Origin: Aurelia coerulea
Taxonomy: Eukaryota; Cnidaria; Scyphozoa; Semaeostomeae; Ulmaridae
Direction: 5' to 3'
Assembly (NCBI GenBank): GCA_039566865.1
Contig: CM076943.1
Coordinates: 42,230,663 to 42,294,662, forward strand
DNA length: 64,000 bases
Part shown: positions 44,301-54,060 of the stretch, piece by piece
How positions within the stretch are numbered: position 1 is the first letter of the stretch
Layout: every line of letters begins with the position of its first letter
Notes under the pieces: generated by a model
Seen by the model: only the letters and a program-made list of their open reading frames with translations
Databases searched by the model: none
What the model was told of the DNA's origin: nothing
Made by a program: the position numbers and the translations under genes

Positions 44301-45623
44301 TTTATGAAATGAGCCAAGATATGTTGAAGAAACCCATGCGTATCGCAATGGATGAGTATGAAGAAGGCTATCTAGATGTGCCCAGACCTGGTAATCAGCA
44401 CCAAATATAACTGCATGTGATGAAGGAGGGTAGTCAATCCAACTGAAAGGGCAGTCTAGCAAAGAAACAAAGCATGTTTGCCACAGGAAGTGAGATGTTT
44501 CTGTTGAGTTTGCACAACTTTGCAGCATGACTCTCAGATTAGCCAGTAGATTTTCACAATCAAACTGATTTGGAAATGGATAGTTGTTAGGGTATAGGTG
44601 TTTTAAGTCTCCAATGACCCTTTGAAAGAGGGGGACATCAATTGATCTTGAATAGATGGTATCAACAATGAGTTTATTAAACCTTGAGTAGTTGTATGGA
44701 AAATCTGTGATGCCTGAAGTTTCAGAAAATATGTTAAGAGCTTTCTCCAAAACAGTGGTTGCTGACATGAAGTCCCCATTGGTTGCCATAAGGACACCCA
44801 ACTGATTTAACAAAGTCCCTAAAACAGTGTGGTTTGATGGTAAGATTTCTTTCAAGTATTCAATAGCTTTGGTAGTTGATTCAAAAGCTGAGTGAAAATC
44901 ACCCAAAGATGCAGAAGCACAAGCAAGTAAGCTTTCTTTGCAGGCAAGATGAAAATTGCCCATCATTTCAACTTCCCTTGACACTTTCAGTTGGTTTAAA
45001 ATGTCCATACTCATACTGATCTGTTGCAACTGAAGACAGATCACTGCAGAATTTATAAGAATGCTCTCTTTAAGCTGGACACATGAATCTGGTGTTATTT
45101 TAGAAAAAAGGGAAGAAGAGAAGATTTCACAACCATTTAATTCTTTGTAAGCTGTTTGAAGCAAATGACAAGAATGTGAGAGGTGACCTTGTTTCCTCAG
45201 AAGTTCTGCATAGAAAACAGAAAGCATTGTTTTATCAATCACACTCAACTTTACTTGGCTTTGATACAATATCACTTCTAAGAATCTAGAAACAGAAAAC
45301 AAACTGTGTGGCTTATCTTTCAGTTTCTCAACTGCATTGTTGGGCATACCTTGAAGTCTGCTCATTGTAAGGCAGCCATTGATTTCAGATACCTCACCAG
45401 TTTCTTCAACAAAACCCCAAGTAAGAGTATATGGTGGAGGAGGCTGTGTGTCTTCATACAAAGTTGCAGTTATCGAGCATTCATTCAAAGTTTCTGATGC
45501 AAAAATTAGGGGTGATATTGCAACACATGGAAGATAAGAGGGTTCATTCAAGCCATAGTCATTGGCAGTCAAATCAAGAAGTTTCTTTGCATCAAAAATA
45601 TTTGAAGAGCAAAGTTTCTCCAT
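41307..45623 (-). CDS. Large TPR plus PIN/XPG-I-like protein (1438 aa), function unknown
   Basis: Uninterrupted 1438-codon ORF from ATG at 45623. Residues about 130-300 are repeated helix pairs of tetratricopeptide type (ESLLACASASLGDFHSAFES, LLNQLGVLMATNGDFMSATT then VLEKALNIF), usually a protein-binding scaffold. Residues about 1010-1175 resemble a widespread invertebrate ORF family with a PIN/XPG-I-like nuclease fold: LHAEADTVVFFAFK (1031-1044, usual form EEADTR), INCPEADNVTILLLEH (usual form DTDVLVLL) and ESLGALSIFTGNDKS (usual form HAFTGCDTTS). The acidic residues of the second box are displaced, so catalysis is doubtful. The C-terminus is acidic and Asn/Ser-rich with no membrane segment. 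An in-frame stop lies just upstream of the ATG. It follows the 556-codon ORF by 43 bp in another frame. It could be a host gene or part of a mobile element. Confidence 0.75.
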   Translation of the reverse strand: MEKLCSSNIFDAKKLLDLTANDYGLNEPSYLPCVAISPLIFASETLNECSITATLYEDTQPPPPYTLTWGFVEETGEVSEINGCLTMSRLQGMPNNAVEKLKDKPHSLFSVSRFLEVILYQSQVKLSVIDKTMLSVFYAELLRKQGHLSHSCHLLQTAYKELNGCEIFSSSLFSKITPDSCVQLKESILINSAVICLQLQQISMSMDILNQLKVSREVEMMGNFHLACKESLLACASASLGDFHSAFESTTKAIEYLKEILPSNHTVLGTLLNQLGVLMATNGDFMSATTVLEKALNIFSETSGITDFPYNYSRFNKLIVDTIYSRSIDVPLFQRVIGDLKHLYPNNYPFPNQFDCENLLANLRVMLQSCANSTETSHFLWQTCFVSLLDCPFSWIDYPPSSHAVIFGADYQVWAHLDSLLHTHPLRYAWVSSTYLGSFHKLANIHAKLLKRYGKFHIEKHAVAFLDDPTTPKVQFLLSMKDFDTSNQFFYHDVLAGLTELALAYIHHSNEDDADLPTEGVNLKGVEIASIRAFCEKFVQFHPGLKVITDYLFTEGISVLGFLEAQKFGDFELDMLFTKLVAPLQFTARGINYGPALVYHVRDMKQLRPFERTAIRSLWVSNKSDEPGHCRPQDQNLEALFNNSAKNCFKLGNVQNVLNKASMIQEREKSHRNLQTELQSDNKAKPTLHQFRVESFLRLRAAWHKGINSVFEEMKANKQNDVTDDKLSALHSKGVILNSDLISVRETGKNRLDKFVAVKITQENGWCLQNPKFPEVIAVPRAPTARQHKAALNHANVQIEAMTGLLLQSTGMQVTLSESCVPVQLLKKDGKSYHFAKKSDLTQWLFKHYESAFIHEGKFETETNQGRSVSCIIRDCMFEFRTLSIPTCTYMQMASTIIDKTVIPIANRYANKDKHFTLIQTFDRRADQTKGSTEMTRASAPVSPLEYSGVQVDGNEQIKAYKTSWLDRDNGRQKIITSYVRACQDLPFLDKKRLPHNFSHVIIGGNSGIYAAYTVDNFGNVSVLRHDYACLHAEADTVVFFAFKRFILNNPGTASSSVVINCPEADNVTILLLEHQLISEVLENNDISLYCTVHNKIVDAKTGKPTKKPKETATIEEFRSLGSKIKMDFYIDVRQLYTDISTSDNFRNTRFAIESLGALSIFTGNDKSPGVRHVTKNLALKVYHESCMDGTLSTLVGVEDGKLTNSVSCKRSFLLLFAKIYFHMYRVEIKKLQNITWEEIISTGSPNFKLLRDIGCQYAKGLLDKLPPVDGALNAMFLRGIFQANEYDQIFEPIIDYLDPVAHGFEEHKGGLRPILNLSSQSEQRQQVTVTNVDPALLEGVVNNSIASIHDMSCICIESDQLPNPMDPLNAEMETGMTGDSVLLALGNASLGPLNPSDILNATLSQHVDSEMEETISASVANESNDLFTLAEWLNIRG

Positions 45624-45666
45624 TCTAAGATAGACAGTCTTAGTTTAGGTCTCACCTCATCAAGAT

Positions 45667-47337
45667 TCAAATTCTCTCCGATGGTACAGTTGATTTATCT
45701 ACTTCTGGACGTTGCATTGTTCTATTATCTTGTGACTGACCCTGATATAACGCTGAAACAACATTGTCACAATTGAAATGCTCATGGAGCTCAACACACT
45801 TAACAAGGCAACTATCCAGAAACTGAATATGCCTGACATTTTCTTCTTCAGTAACATGGAAGACTTTTGGATCAAGCATATGAACAGGTGGTTTCTTATA
45901 CAGATCAAGAACAACAACTGAATCTGGGTTATATTCCAACTGGGATGTCATAATATGTGTGAGCCTTTCTGCATTGTGGATGGTTTTTGATTTCAGCATT
46001 GTCTCAAGGTTGTCACATTCAATCCAGTGCATGTTTGAATTGCAATCTTGCACTGCAGATTTAACACCAATTGTATTCCACAACTTCCTAGAGATTTTGC
46101 CATCCTTTAAGTCTTTAGAATATAAGAAGGTGAGACCAGCCCTGTTCAAAAGAGTCATCAGACTTTTGCTACATGACAAAGAAACATCATTAGAGACTGC
46201 TTTGTGTAGTGGGGTGATTAATTGACAATTGCTCATCTTTTGCCTGATAGAATTGATGGCAAGGCATTTAAAAAGCAATGCTCTGTTTTTAAAGCATGAG
46301 AGTGTTGATTCCTGATTTCCTGTCAAAACAATGTCAAAAAGTAGCAATGCAAAAGGTGTGCATAATGACTCAACACCAACTCTGAAATCTGAAATTAAAG
46401 GACCTTCAAGGCTGTTTTCTTTCAATTTAGACTGGTACCTGACAAACATTTTTCTAAGGCACATGGCAACAAAATACACCAGTATCTCAATTGTAAAAGG
46501 TTTTCTGGTGTAGCCAAAGGTTTGAAGAAGCTTTGTTAGATTATTTGGACTTTCTTTGACATTTGAATATGTTTCACAAAGCTCAGTTAAGATGGTATTG
46601 AAATCAGCTTCATCAGGAGCAACTGAGCTCCTCATTTTTAACAAGTACCCAAATAAAGTTTTGAAAGAGACAGAATAACTTTTCTCATCAAGTGCTCTGT
46701 CAACAAAGAAATGCTCTATCAATAATCTATGCCAAACAGACTCGTCTTCAAGATATGATTTAACCCGATTGTTTAAAATTCCACAAGTTAAAAGCATGTT
46801 TCTCAATTGATGTATATTGAGACAATCAAGAATATTTTTTGCAATTTGGTCTGACTCAAAAAGTTGAAGGATAGATATTGAGGCACAGGTGTCAACTGAA
46901 TTTGCATTGGACTTGCTAATTTCATATTGATTGTCTTCAAATAAGGATCGTCGTGGAACCCTTTCAAGGTGTTCTTTGAGGCTGTCTGTAAGCTTGCTGT
47001 TGAAATTATACCAGCCCTTAAAATGATATTTACATATTTGTTTGTCAAACAGATCCCCAACCTCACCCAGCCTATAATAAGTTAAAAGAAGCAATGTGTT
47101 CTCCCAGTCTACAATGCCCCCACGTCCTCTTGATTTTTTCCTACTCAATGACTTTAGCTGAGCAGTTTCATTACAACCAGGAATGGTACATTTGAGAACA
47201 ATAGGCATTACATTTTCATTCCTTTCAGTTTCTAGGGACAATTCAAATCCTTGTTCATCAAATGTCTGGTTGTCATGTGGAAACTGCTCTTCAATTAATG
47301 TAGTTTTATGAACGAGAGGTGAAACGGGTGGGGGCAT
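45667..47337 (-). CDS. C2CH zinc-finger-like / F-box-like protein (556 aa), function unknown
   Basis: ORF of 556 codons from ATG at 47337 to TGA at 45667. Residues 50-105 have C-x4-C-x46-C-x2-H ending ICKYHF, the spacing and closing motif of THAP-type DNA-binding fingers; the other THAP hallmarks are weak. Residues 164-210 (IAKNILDCLNIHQLRNMLLT ... VWHRLLIEHF) fit an F-box, which would recruit a SCF ubiquitin ligase. TPLHKAV at 375-381 is ankyrin-like, but a single repeat is not convincing. The frame stays open for 22 codons above the ATG and includes a possible TTTTCAG acceptor (about 47361), so an upstream coding exon is possible. Two long ORFs 43 bp apart on one strand suggest a shared transcript. 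Confidence 0.7.
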   Translation of the reverse strand: MPPPVSPLVHKTTLIEEQFPHDNQTFDEQGFELSLETERNENVMPIVLKCTIPGCNETAQLKSLSRKKSRGRGGIVDWENTLLLLTYYRLGEVGDLFDKQICKYHFKGWYNFNSKLTDSLKEHLERVPRRSLFEDNQYEISKSNANSVDTCASISILQLFESDQIAKNILDCLNIHQLRNMLLTCGILNNRVKSYLEDESVWHRLLIEHFFVDRALDEKSYSVSFKTLFGYLLKMRSSVAPDEADFNTILTELCETYSNVKESPNNLTKLLQTFGYTRKPFTIEILVYFVAMCLRKMFVRYQSKLKENSLEGPLISDFRVGVESLCTPFALLLFDIVLTGNQESTLSCFKNRALLFKCLAINSIRQKMSNCQLITPLHKAVSNDVSLSCSKSLMTLLNRAGLTFLYSKDLKDGKISRKLWNTIGVKSAVQDCNSNMHWIECDNLETMLKSKTIHNAERLTHIMTSQLEYNPDSVVVLDLYKKPPVHMLDPKVFHVTEEENVRHIQFLDSCLVKCVELHEHFNCDNVVSALYQGQSQDNRTMQRPEVDKSTVPSERI

Positions 47338-47403
47338 AAATTGTACATTACCTGGATCTGAAAAGATTGGTGTCGAAACTTTGCTCTTTTCACAATAAAC
47401 GTC

Positions 47404-47598
47404 CTAGGCTAAATTGGGGATTTTTTCCGGTGCAGGATCGGGGACAGTTACTTCATTGATACAATTTGAAAACTCTTGAGTAGGAACTGCAGATTGCTCA
47501 GTTGTTGTTCTTTCAGGTTGCTTGTTTTTGACAATGCCTAACTCAGCTAATTCACTTTTCTGTTTCGACCATATAGGTGTCTCCATTTTTTCTGACAC
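47404..47598 (-). CDS. Possible upstream exon or small ORF of the two-ORF gene
   Basis: 64 codons beginning MSEKMETPIWSKQKSELAEL, polar with Glu/Lys/Thr, ending PNLA and stop. The frame differs from the 556-codon ORF. A splice joining them in phase was not found (the GAA|GTAACT donor gives the wrong phase with the TTTTCAG acceptor), so this could be an independent small ORF or noise. Confidence 0.3.
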   Translation of the reverse strand: MSEKMETPIWSKQKSELAELGIVKNKQPERTTTEQSAVPTQEFSNCINEVTVPDPAPEKIPNLA

Positions 47599-48162
47599 AA
47601 AACAACGGCGAGCAAAGATTCAAAACTTGCAGTGATAATGAATCTCATTTTGCAATTTATAACGACAATCTGCTTGATGACAATGTTTTCCTGGAGCTGT
47701 TCCTTTTGAAAAGAAGAAAAAATAATCCTGCACACGGAACCCCTCCATGAAAGAACTTTGAGTGTCCAACCCACACGAATTACCAACTAACGCTAGGAGT
47801 GAATTGAACCTAAGACCGTCAAGTATTGATTTTCAAGCACGCTGCAAAATGCGGAGCATTCTGTGTGCTGTTTCCTCGCGACTTAGGCCAACCACACCAT
47901 CTAAACCTTTCCCGGCAATCCAATCAAGAACACCAGACCGTCCTGGACCAAAGAAACTACACTAATCTAAGCAAACTTCATTACGTCCACCACTCTCAGT
48001 TCCATCATGAAGAGTGCCGCCAAAGTCACCGTGGAAGGTTTTCGCGGAAAAATCGGTATTGATTACGAGGCTCGCGCATGGTAATAGGTTCCTCGGCCCA
48101 TGATTGGCTTAGAACTTAAACGCCATGATAAAAGGTTTAAACAAGAGGGGGAGTCCTCGGTA
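47599..48162. other. Upstream region of the two-ORF gene
   Basis: No gene recognised. Minus strand 47845-47790 ends GGTTCAATTCACTCCTAGCG, which recalls a tRNA T-arm, but no complete cloverleaf could be drawn. Confidence 0.35.
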
Positions 48163-48265
48163 TCCCCAACAAGTCTCTACAGTAGAGCAAGTATTTGTGG
48201 GGTTTCTCCAATTTCATTCCAGTTTTATTCCAGTCAGGACGTTGATTGGTTTGAATAATACAATA
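48163..48265 (-). promoter_or_regulatory. Orphan copy of the Ly6-locus promoter block
   Basis: AGTAGAGCAAGTATTTGTGG, and further on GTTGATTGGTTTGAATAATA (48241-48260), match in order the upstream regions of genes A (9500-9618) and B (29300-29420). No signal-peptide exon follows on the minus strand; the next long frames are the two-ORF gene, whose start is about 0.6-0.9 kb downstream. Confidence 0.5.
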
Positions 48266-48274
48266 GAGGATAGT

Positions 48275-48430
48275 GACAGGGTGTATTGATGGTACTGGGT
48301 ACTGGCCCCTACGGTACCTGATACTGGTACCTTTAGTACTGGGCACCGGTAGGAATTGCTGTGTTACCGAGGATATTTTTCGAGGACTTGGAATACGGAA
48401 ATTATTAACTTTTCATTACAACTTTTTCCA
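48275..48430. repeat. GGTACTGGGTACTGG repeat family, copy 1
   Basis: GATGGTACTGGGTACTGGCC, GGTACCTTTAGTACTGG and GGACTTGGAATACGGAAAT match, inverted, 58840-58955 in gene D intron 2. Confidence 0.6.
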
Positions 48431-49751
48431 AGTATCTTCCATACAGCCCCACCCCTACAGCTTTAGCGTAAGAACTTCCGGCCCTCTTAGTGCGCCAATG
48501 AGAAGCCAGGGGCATGATAAATCACACGGGTATTTTTCCAGTATTTCCACGTGTTACCATTTTTTTTTTATAAGAAACTGCATATAAGTTAAGAAACTAT
48601 TCATTTTGATAAAGGAGATCCTTGTCATATTTTTTTTTAATTAGATATTTTTGGTTCATTGAGGAAACGCATCAACAAGAAAATTCTATCAAAGGTTTAC
48701 AGGGAATAGACATAGCTATATCGGCAAGCTGCTATAAATGGGCTGAAGAAACGCCTACAAAACCATTGTTTCCTTCGCCACACATGAAACGGCAGGCGTT
48801 AAAGTTGTTGAATACAATAGATTATATTTTTAATTTGGCCCGGGCCAACTTTTAACTATGTCGATTCCCTTTAAAGTAGACTTGCTCCAAGTCTCGTTCG
48901 TTATCGTATTCGGGCCCAATCGGTTGCCCAGCAGTGAGCGGCGAAAGTGGAGCGAGCGAAGCGAGCGGAACGGGTAGCGAAAGAGACTTGTGAAAGGTGG
49001 ATGCTCATGACGAGAGTTTTCTTATTGAAATCATGACATTCTGTTATTCAATGAAAATATGAATTACAATTGAACGAATGACATGGTTTAGTTTAAATTC
49101 AAAGGGGATTACTTGCATATCATAAAAGTCTAATGAATATTCAGTCTGTCGATTGTCGAAGGAAGCTTTTTTCAAACTATGTTTACTATGTTTATAATTT
49201 GGGAATACATTTCAATATGGAAGCTACACGTATATTTTTATGAAGATCGACCAACAGAATTATTCGCTAAAGCAAACAATATTAATACGTGTGGAGCGGA
49301 GTTTTATCATTGTTTGGCTGAAGTGCTAAAGGGCATCGGAGAGTTTTCCATCTGCAAAGACGATGCGGAGGGCTCTAATACTTCCTAAAACCACGTTATT
49401 CATATGCAAGAATTAAGCTTGTTGCCATGCTAACGTAGGTTGTCCAGAGAAAACTTCAAGGAAGACTCCAGTTCAAGCAATGGTTTAAGCTTTCAATTTA
49501 GACGTAACGGCAAGTGAACGTTGTAAATACACTACATGATTTGAATCAAGGAGAAAAGATGTATATCAAAATGATGCAAGAGTCTCGTTGTATTCGTATT
49601 AGGCTCGCTGGCAGCATAGGCGGCGAATCTTTACGAAACTTTAATACTAATGCGTACAATTTTATCACCTCATTCTTTCAATTCATTACGGCAACTTCAA
49701 AAGTGATTGTTTATTATCGATGAATGAGCAAAATCAGCCGTTGATAATAGG
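48431..49751. other. No gene recognised
   Basis: 48560-48640 is a fragment of the AAGAAACT MITE (ATAAGAAACTGCATATAAG). 48880-48900 has a solo AGACTTGCTCCAAGTCT end. The remainder is unassigned AT-rich DNA. Confidence 0.4.
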
Positions 49752-51197
49752 TACCACTGGATGGCCAAAAAAAGTACTCCCGTCTACCAATTTGCAAATT
49801 CTTCCTTTTTGGTTCATCAAAAAATTTGTGTAGGCTCTACATGCCAGAAACTGATATCATTGATTAAAAAATTTATTGGTAAGTCAGAATATGTATACTT
49901 TTATAGGAATCGGAAGTTGTTGAGTTGAGAAACTGAGTTATATCGATGACACTACCAGAAATATCCGAAATCCACTGCAAAGGAGTACCCTGTGATCTGT
50001 GTGATGACTATGCAAAATCACAAAAATTCGATTATCACACCTATTTTCTTTTTGGCTTCTTCTGTCAATAATACAAATAGATTTAAAAATTGTGAAAGCT
50101 TAGCTTTTGTTATTTCGAGGGCATAAAATAGCGCATTGAAATACCATATGTTGAGCAGTATTCTTTAAAGACCCATTGTCAACCATGATCCTTAGCGGGC
50201 AGAATGAAGGCAAGACAAAGACAGTTTAGGCCAAAAATGACTTTTAGGTAACACGAAAGTCGACTTTGGCACCACAAAGGATCATGGTTAGCGATGGATC
50301 TTTAAAAAACAACCTAATTCTTGCCCAACAGCCATTATATTGAGATTTGTCATTATCTTTAAGTCATTATCTGCAATGATGTTTCCATTTCTTTCTGACA
50401 TGACCAAACTGTAGAAGCGGAAAAATATATTGATCTGGTGGTAATCATCTGTGCTTTATGCCCGGGGCGGGGGGTACTCGTATATTTTTCAGTACGGGGA
50501 CGTGCCGCCGAACAGGGTATCATTTTCAGGATTCCTACTCCGGGACAGGGTATCACTTTTGTATGGTCGGCTCCATGACAGGGTCCATATTTTGTATAAT
50601 TGACTACGTAATACGTATCGTCGTTGTAAGCCACTTGCACTCTGCTAATATGATTTAAATCGTTTGGTTGGCAACATCTCTGCATTTTCTGATAGATTTC
50701 TATCAAATTTGTATCAAATTCCCAGGGCAGCGGGCTACAATCAAGTTTTATATGAAGATACAAACCCAAGCAAAATATGTATTTCAGGTATTGTCTGTTT
50801 TAAAGTTTTTTACTCCAGTGGGGACAGGTCTGGGGTATCATTTTCGGGAATTTTACTCCGGAAGGGGGACACTTCTGTGGGTGAATTCTCAATTCCTTTT
50901 TCAGATTTTCCTTCCAGCGGCACGTCCCCGTATTTTCGTAAATCAAGTATTTTTTCTGGGGGCTTCGCCCCCCCCCCCGGGCTTTATGCAGCATGATTAC
51001 CTTCAAAATCAGATACCCTCCGGCGCTCTAGCTCTAAAAAAGCTCAATTAGTAATTTCAAAGCCAAGCACAAGATCAGGTATGCCTGGAAAAAGTAATTT
51101 GATCTATGATCTTGCCAAAACAATGAACTTGATGATTGGCCATGCAATCAAGTTTCAGTGATTTTCAAACAGGAATACTTTTTTGGGACATCCAGTA
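49752..51197. repeat. TIR element with TGGATGGCCAAAAAAAGTACTCC ends
   Basis: TACCACTGGATGGCCAAAAA at 49752 and ACTTTTTTGGGACATCCAGTA ending at 51197 are imperfect inverted ends with TA borders, mariner-like. It carries a nested repeat at 50455-50995. Confidence 0.6.
50455..50995. repeat. Nested repeat with GGGGGGTACTCGTATATTTT ends
   Basis: GCCCGGGGCGGGGGGTACTC at about 50460 and a CACGTCCCCGTATTTTCGTA ... CCCCCCCCCCGGGC end near 50925-50985 are inverted. Inner words ACAGGGTATCA and TCCGG recur. A fragment is at 8790-8870. Confidence 0.6.
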
Positions 51198-51329
51198 TAA
51201 TTACAGGATTTTTGCCATTTTTCAAATGGGTCTATTTCATTTTGAGACAATTTGTCTCTTTATAGTGATGCAATTGGTTATGAGACTCTTTAACGATGCA
51301 CAAATATTGTTGAAGCAAAAATTGAGAGT

Positions 51330-51570
51330 TGCAAAATCTAGGCCGATAGGCAGTGGGAAGACAAAAATAGGCCAAAAGACCACTAATCAATGCAGAGACC
51401 TAAAGCACATTAATAAACATATTTTCAGTCCTTTGTTGCCTTTGAAGCATTCTTCATATCAATTCGATTTCAAGCCATGGTTTGTCATTCTTGTGTCTGT
51501 TAGCCTGCTTTTGCCAGCATAGCAATCAGGTGCCGTCATTTGATTACTTCCGCGTTTCGCAGCTAGATTT
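51330..51570. repeat. Ly6 locus 3'-flank sequence, third copy
   Basis: CTAGGCCGATAGGCAGTGGG and TTTCAGTCCTTTGTTGCCTT match 20810-20960 and 32200-32330. This is 3' of gene D on the minus strand. Confidence 0.5.
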
Positions 51571-52459
51571 AGGCCATTTTGAGTATCCCCCAATAAAAAA
51601 ATATTGCACGCTCGAATAATTCGAATTTTTTGAAAATTTCAACAGGAAAAGGATACTTATACATAGGACCACAAGTGTTCATGTAACCCCCTTGCCATCA
51701 CCTAGGATTGAAAAATTACGGCGATTTGAATGTTTGTCTTTGGTATTTTTTCAAACAGGTAGAGGCATCCTGCTCACCCTCCCCCCAAAAATTAGTTTTT
51801 TAGCAAAATTATCAAAAATATACATATTTCCATGAATAATTCTTCCGAAATTTCCGAAATTTGCGCTTTACTTCGCCTTGACTTGCGAATTTGCGACACC
51901 TCCAAACTCTGTCCTTCTTCCCTGGATGACAACTTATGCCTCTCTCTGGTCTGGACCCAACATAACAGGAAAAGGCGGGAAAAGAAATCTTTAAGCCTGG
52001 CGGTGTCGTCATGCTTTTGTTGGTAAAATCATTTATCGTCTCAAATATTTGTTCACAAATCTATAAGAAGATTGTCGATTACCATTGAAGTTGAAGCAAA
52101 GTATCGAAATAACTGCCAATATCTTTAATTCCCGCGCTTGGGATGGAGTGTGAGTGAAACCAAACTGACAGCATTGCAAAAAAATTCTCAAAGAAGACGA
52201 CGGCATTGCATCAGGAGCGATCAAGATCACGATGAAGTAAGTTTTCCTTCTACTTCGTCTTGCAGTGAGGGCATTTAAAATTTTTACATTCTTATCAAAA
52301 GACGATTTTGACAACGATTTCCGCTCAATTTTTATAAGAAAGAAGCCGCCTGTGCTGTGTGAAACTGTAAAATTAAATTTTGTAAAAAATTAAGAAATCT
52401 AGGAGAAACTTTTACCCCGGGAAGAACTGGGGTCAAGTTTGTTGTAAAAGTTAGTGCAC

Positions 52460-52800
52460 GACTTTATAAGAAAATAAAAATTTGGGCCAGTTGTGAAAGT
52501 AATATAAATGTTTCTTAAGATTATCAGATTTTGAGTAGCTACTCAAAGTTTACCTGTGCCCCCGTGAACATGTCAAAACAAAGGTTTTTGAAGCCTTTCC
52601 AATGTTTAGACATATAAAAATCTTCATGTTTACAACCTGTGCCCCGTGAACATTTCGAGACAATGTTTTTGAAGCCTTTCTAATGTTTAGACTTTTTCAA
52701 GTACCTTCCGAGTCCCTTCAGAGCAACATGATACAATAACCAAGTGAAAATAAAGTAAAAATATCCCAAGTACTTCCTCTAGCATAATAAATAGTTTCTT
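52460..52800. repeat. AAGAAACT-family MITE, degraded copy
   Basis: Contains TTGGGCCAGT, AGATTATCAGATTTTGAGTA and CTGTGCCCCGTGAACATTTC in family order, with a partial internal duplication. Confidence 0.6.
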
Positions 52801-52805
52801 CCCAG

Positions 52806-53154
52806 AACACGTATTTTTTATAAGAAAGGGTAAACAACTCAACACTCAGATCGCCAAAAAATTGCAAAACTCCTGCACTGGGAAAATATAACTTAAGAAA
52901 CAATTTATTTTTATAAAGATTAAGGAAATCCTTGACATATCTTTATTTTATTTTCATTTGTTTCTTGTAATGCTTAGCATTGGAAAGGCTTCAAAAACCT
53001 TGTTTTGAAATGTTCACGAGGGCACAAGTAAGGAACATGAAGATTGTTATGGAACCTCTAACAAAGTCAGAGTACTATACTGAAATTCTTTTAAGGAGCT
53101 TTCAGCACTGACCCAATTCTTAGTTTTCAAGTTTCTTATAAAAAAGTATGTGTA
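52806..53154. repeat. AAGAAACT-family MITE inside the large foldback
   Basis: ACACGTATTTTTTATAAGAA at the left and TTCTTATAAAAAAGTATGTG at the right. The interior is collinear with 39664-40065. Confidence 0.8.
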
Positions 53155-54060
53155 CAGCAGTTTCTAATAATATTTGGCGATCTGAGGGTTGCGTTTCTTA
53201 AAAGCAGCTTCTTACAAAAAGAATACATGTAATGCAATTGTTGGTAATTGTTGTCTGTGAAATTTATTTTCTTTTTACAACTCCAACAAGCCTTTTGATA
53301 AAGTGGTAGACTTTTGATTTTAGTTGGCAAAATTCTTGTATATTCTCTCTTGTTGAGACATATCATCAGGCAGTCAATGCAAACAAATTGTTCTTGGCGT
53401 CTTTCTTTCAATGATGTGAATGCTTTGAAGAAGATGTTGCCAAGTCCAAGACGCGCTTTCAGATTTTAATAAACTGTTGTCAAGCTCTTCCAGTCAGCAT
53501 ATGCATTGCATTTAAAACGAGATTATTCTTTTCCTTTCCCCATTTTTAAAGAAACACTTGAGACGATATATGAGATTTTACCAACAAAAACATGACGACA
53601 CCGCCAGCGTTAAAGATTTCTTTTCCCGCCTTTTCCTGTTATGTTGGGTCCAGACCAGAGAGAGGCATAAGTTATCATCCAGGGAAGAAGGACAGAGTTT
53701 GGAGGTGTCGCAAATTCGCAAGTCAAGGCGAAGTAAAGCTCAAATTTCGGAAAAATTATTCATGAAAATATGTATACTGTTGATAATTTTGCTAAAAAAC
53801 TAATTTTTGGGGGGAGGGCAAGCAGGATGCCTCTACCTGTTTGAAAAAATACCAAAGACAAACATTCAAATCGCCGTAATTTTTCGATCTTAGGTGATGG
53901 CAAGGGGGTTACATGAACACTTGTGGTCCTATGTATAAGCACCCTTTTCCCGTTGAAATTTTCAAAAAATTCGATTTATTCGAGCGTGCAATATTTTTTA
54001 TTGGGGGGTACCCAAAATGGCTGCTTTTGCCAGCATAGGAATCATTCATCGTAAATAGTC

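Larger units (their letters stand above)
51573..54021. repeat. Large foldback element, arms of about 470 bp
   Basis: The left arm 51573-52045 and right arm 53550-54021 are reverse complements along their whole length, e.g. GGTGATGGCAAGGGGGTTAC and GGTCCAGACCAGAGAGAGGC on the right with their complements on the left. The interior holds AAGAAACT MITE copies. TGCTTTTGCCAGCATAG lies directly outside both ends (51506 and 54022). No transposase frame was found. Confidence 0.85.

Noticed and set aside
45624..45666. Short intron between the 556- and 1438-codon ORFs (GAG|GTGAGA ... ATCTTAG|A)
   Set aside because: It would be only about 30 bp and begins after the TGA of the first ORF, so it cannot join the frames.
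47785..47850. Minus-strand GGTTCAATTCACTCCTAGCG resembling a tRNA 3' half
   Set aside because: No matching acceptor, D-arm or anticodon arm could be placed upstream; probably chance.
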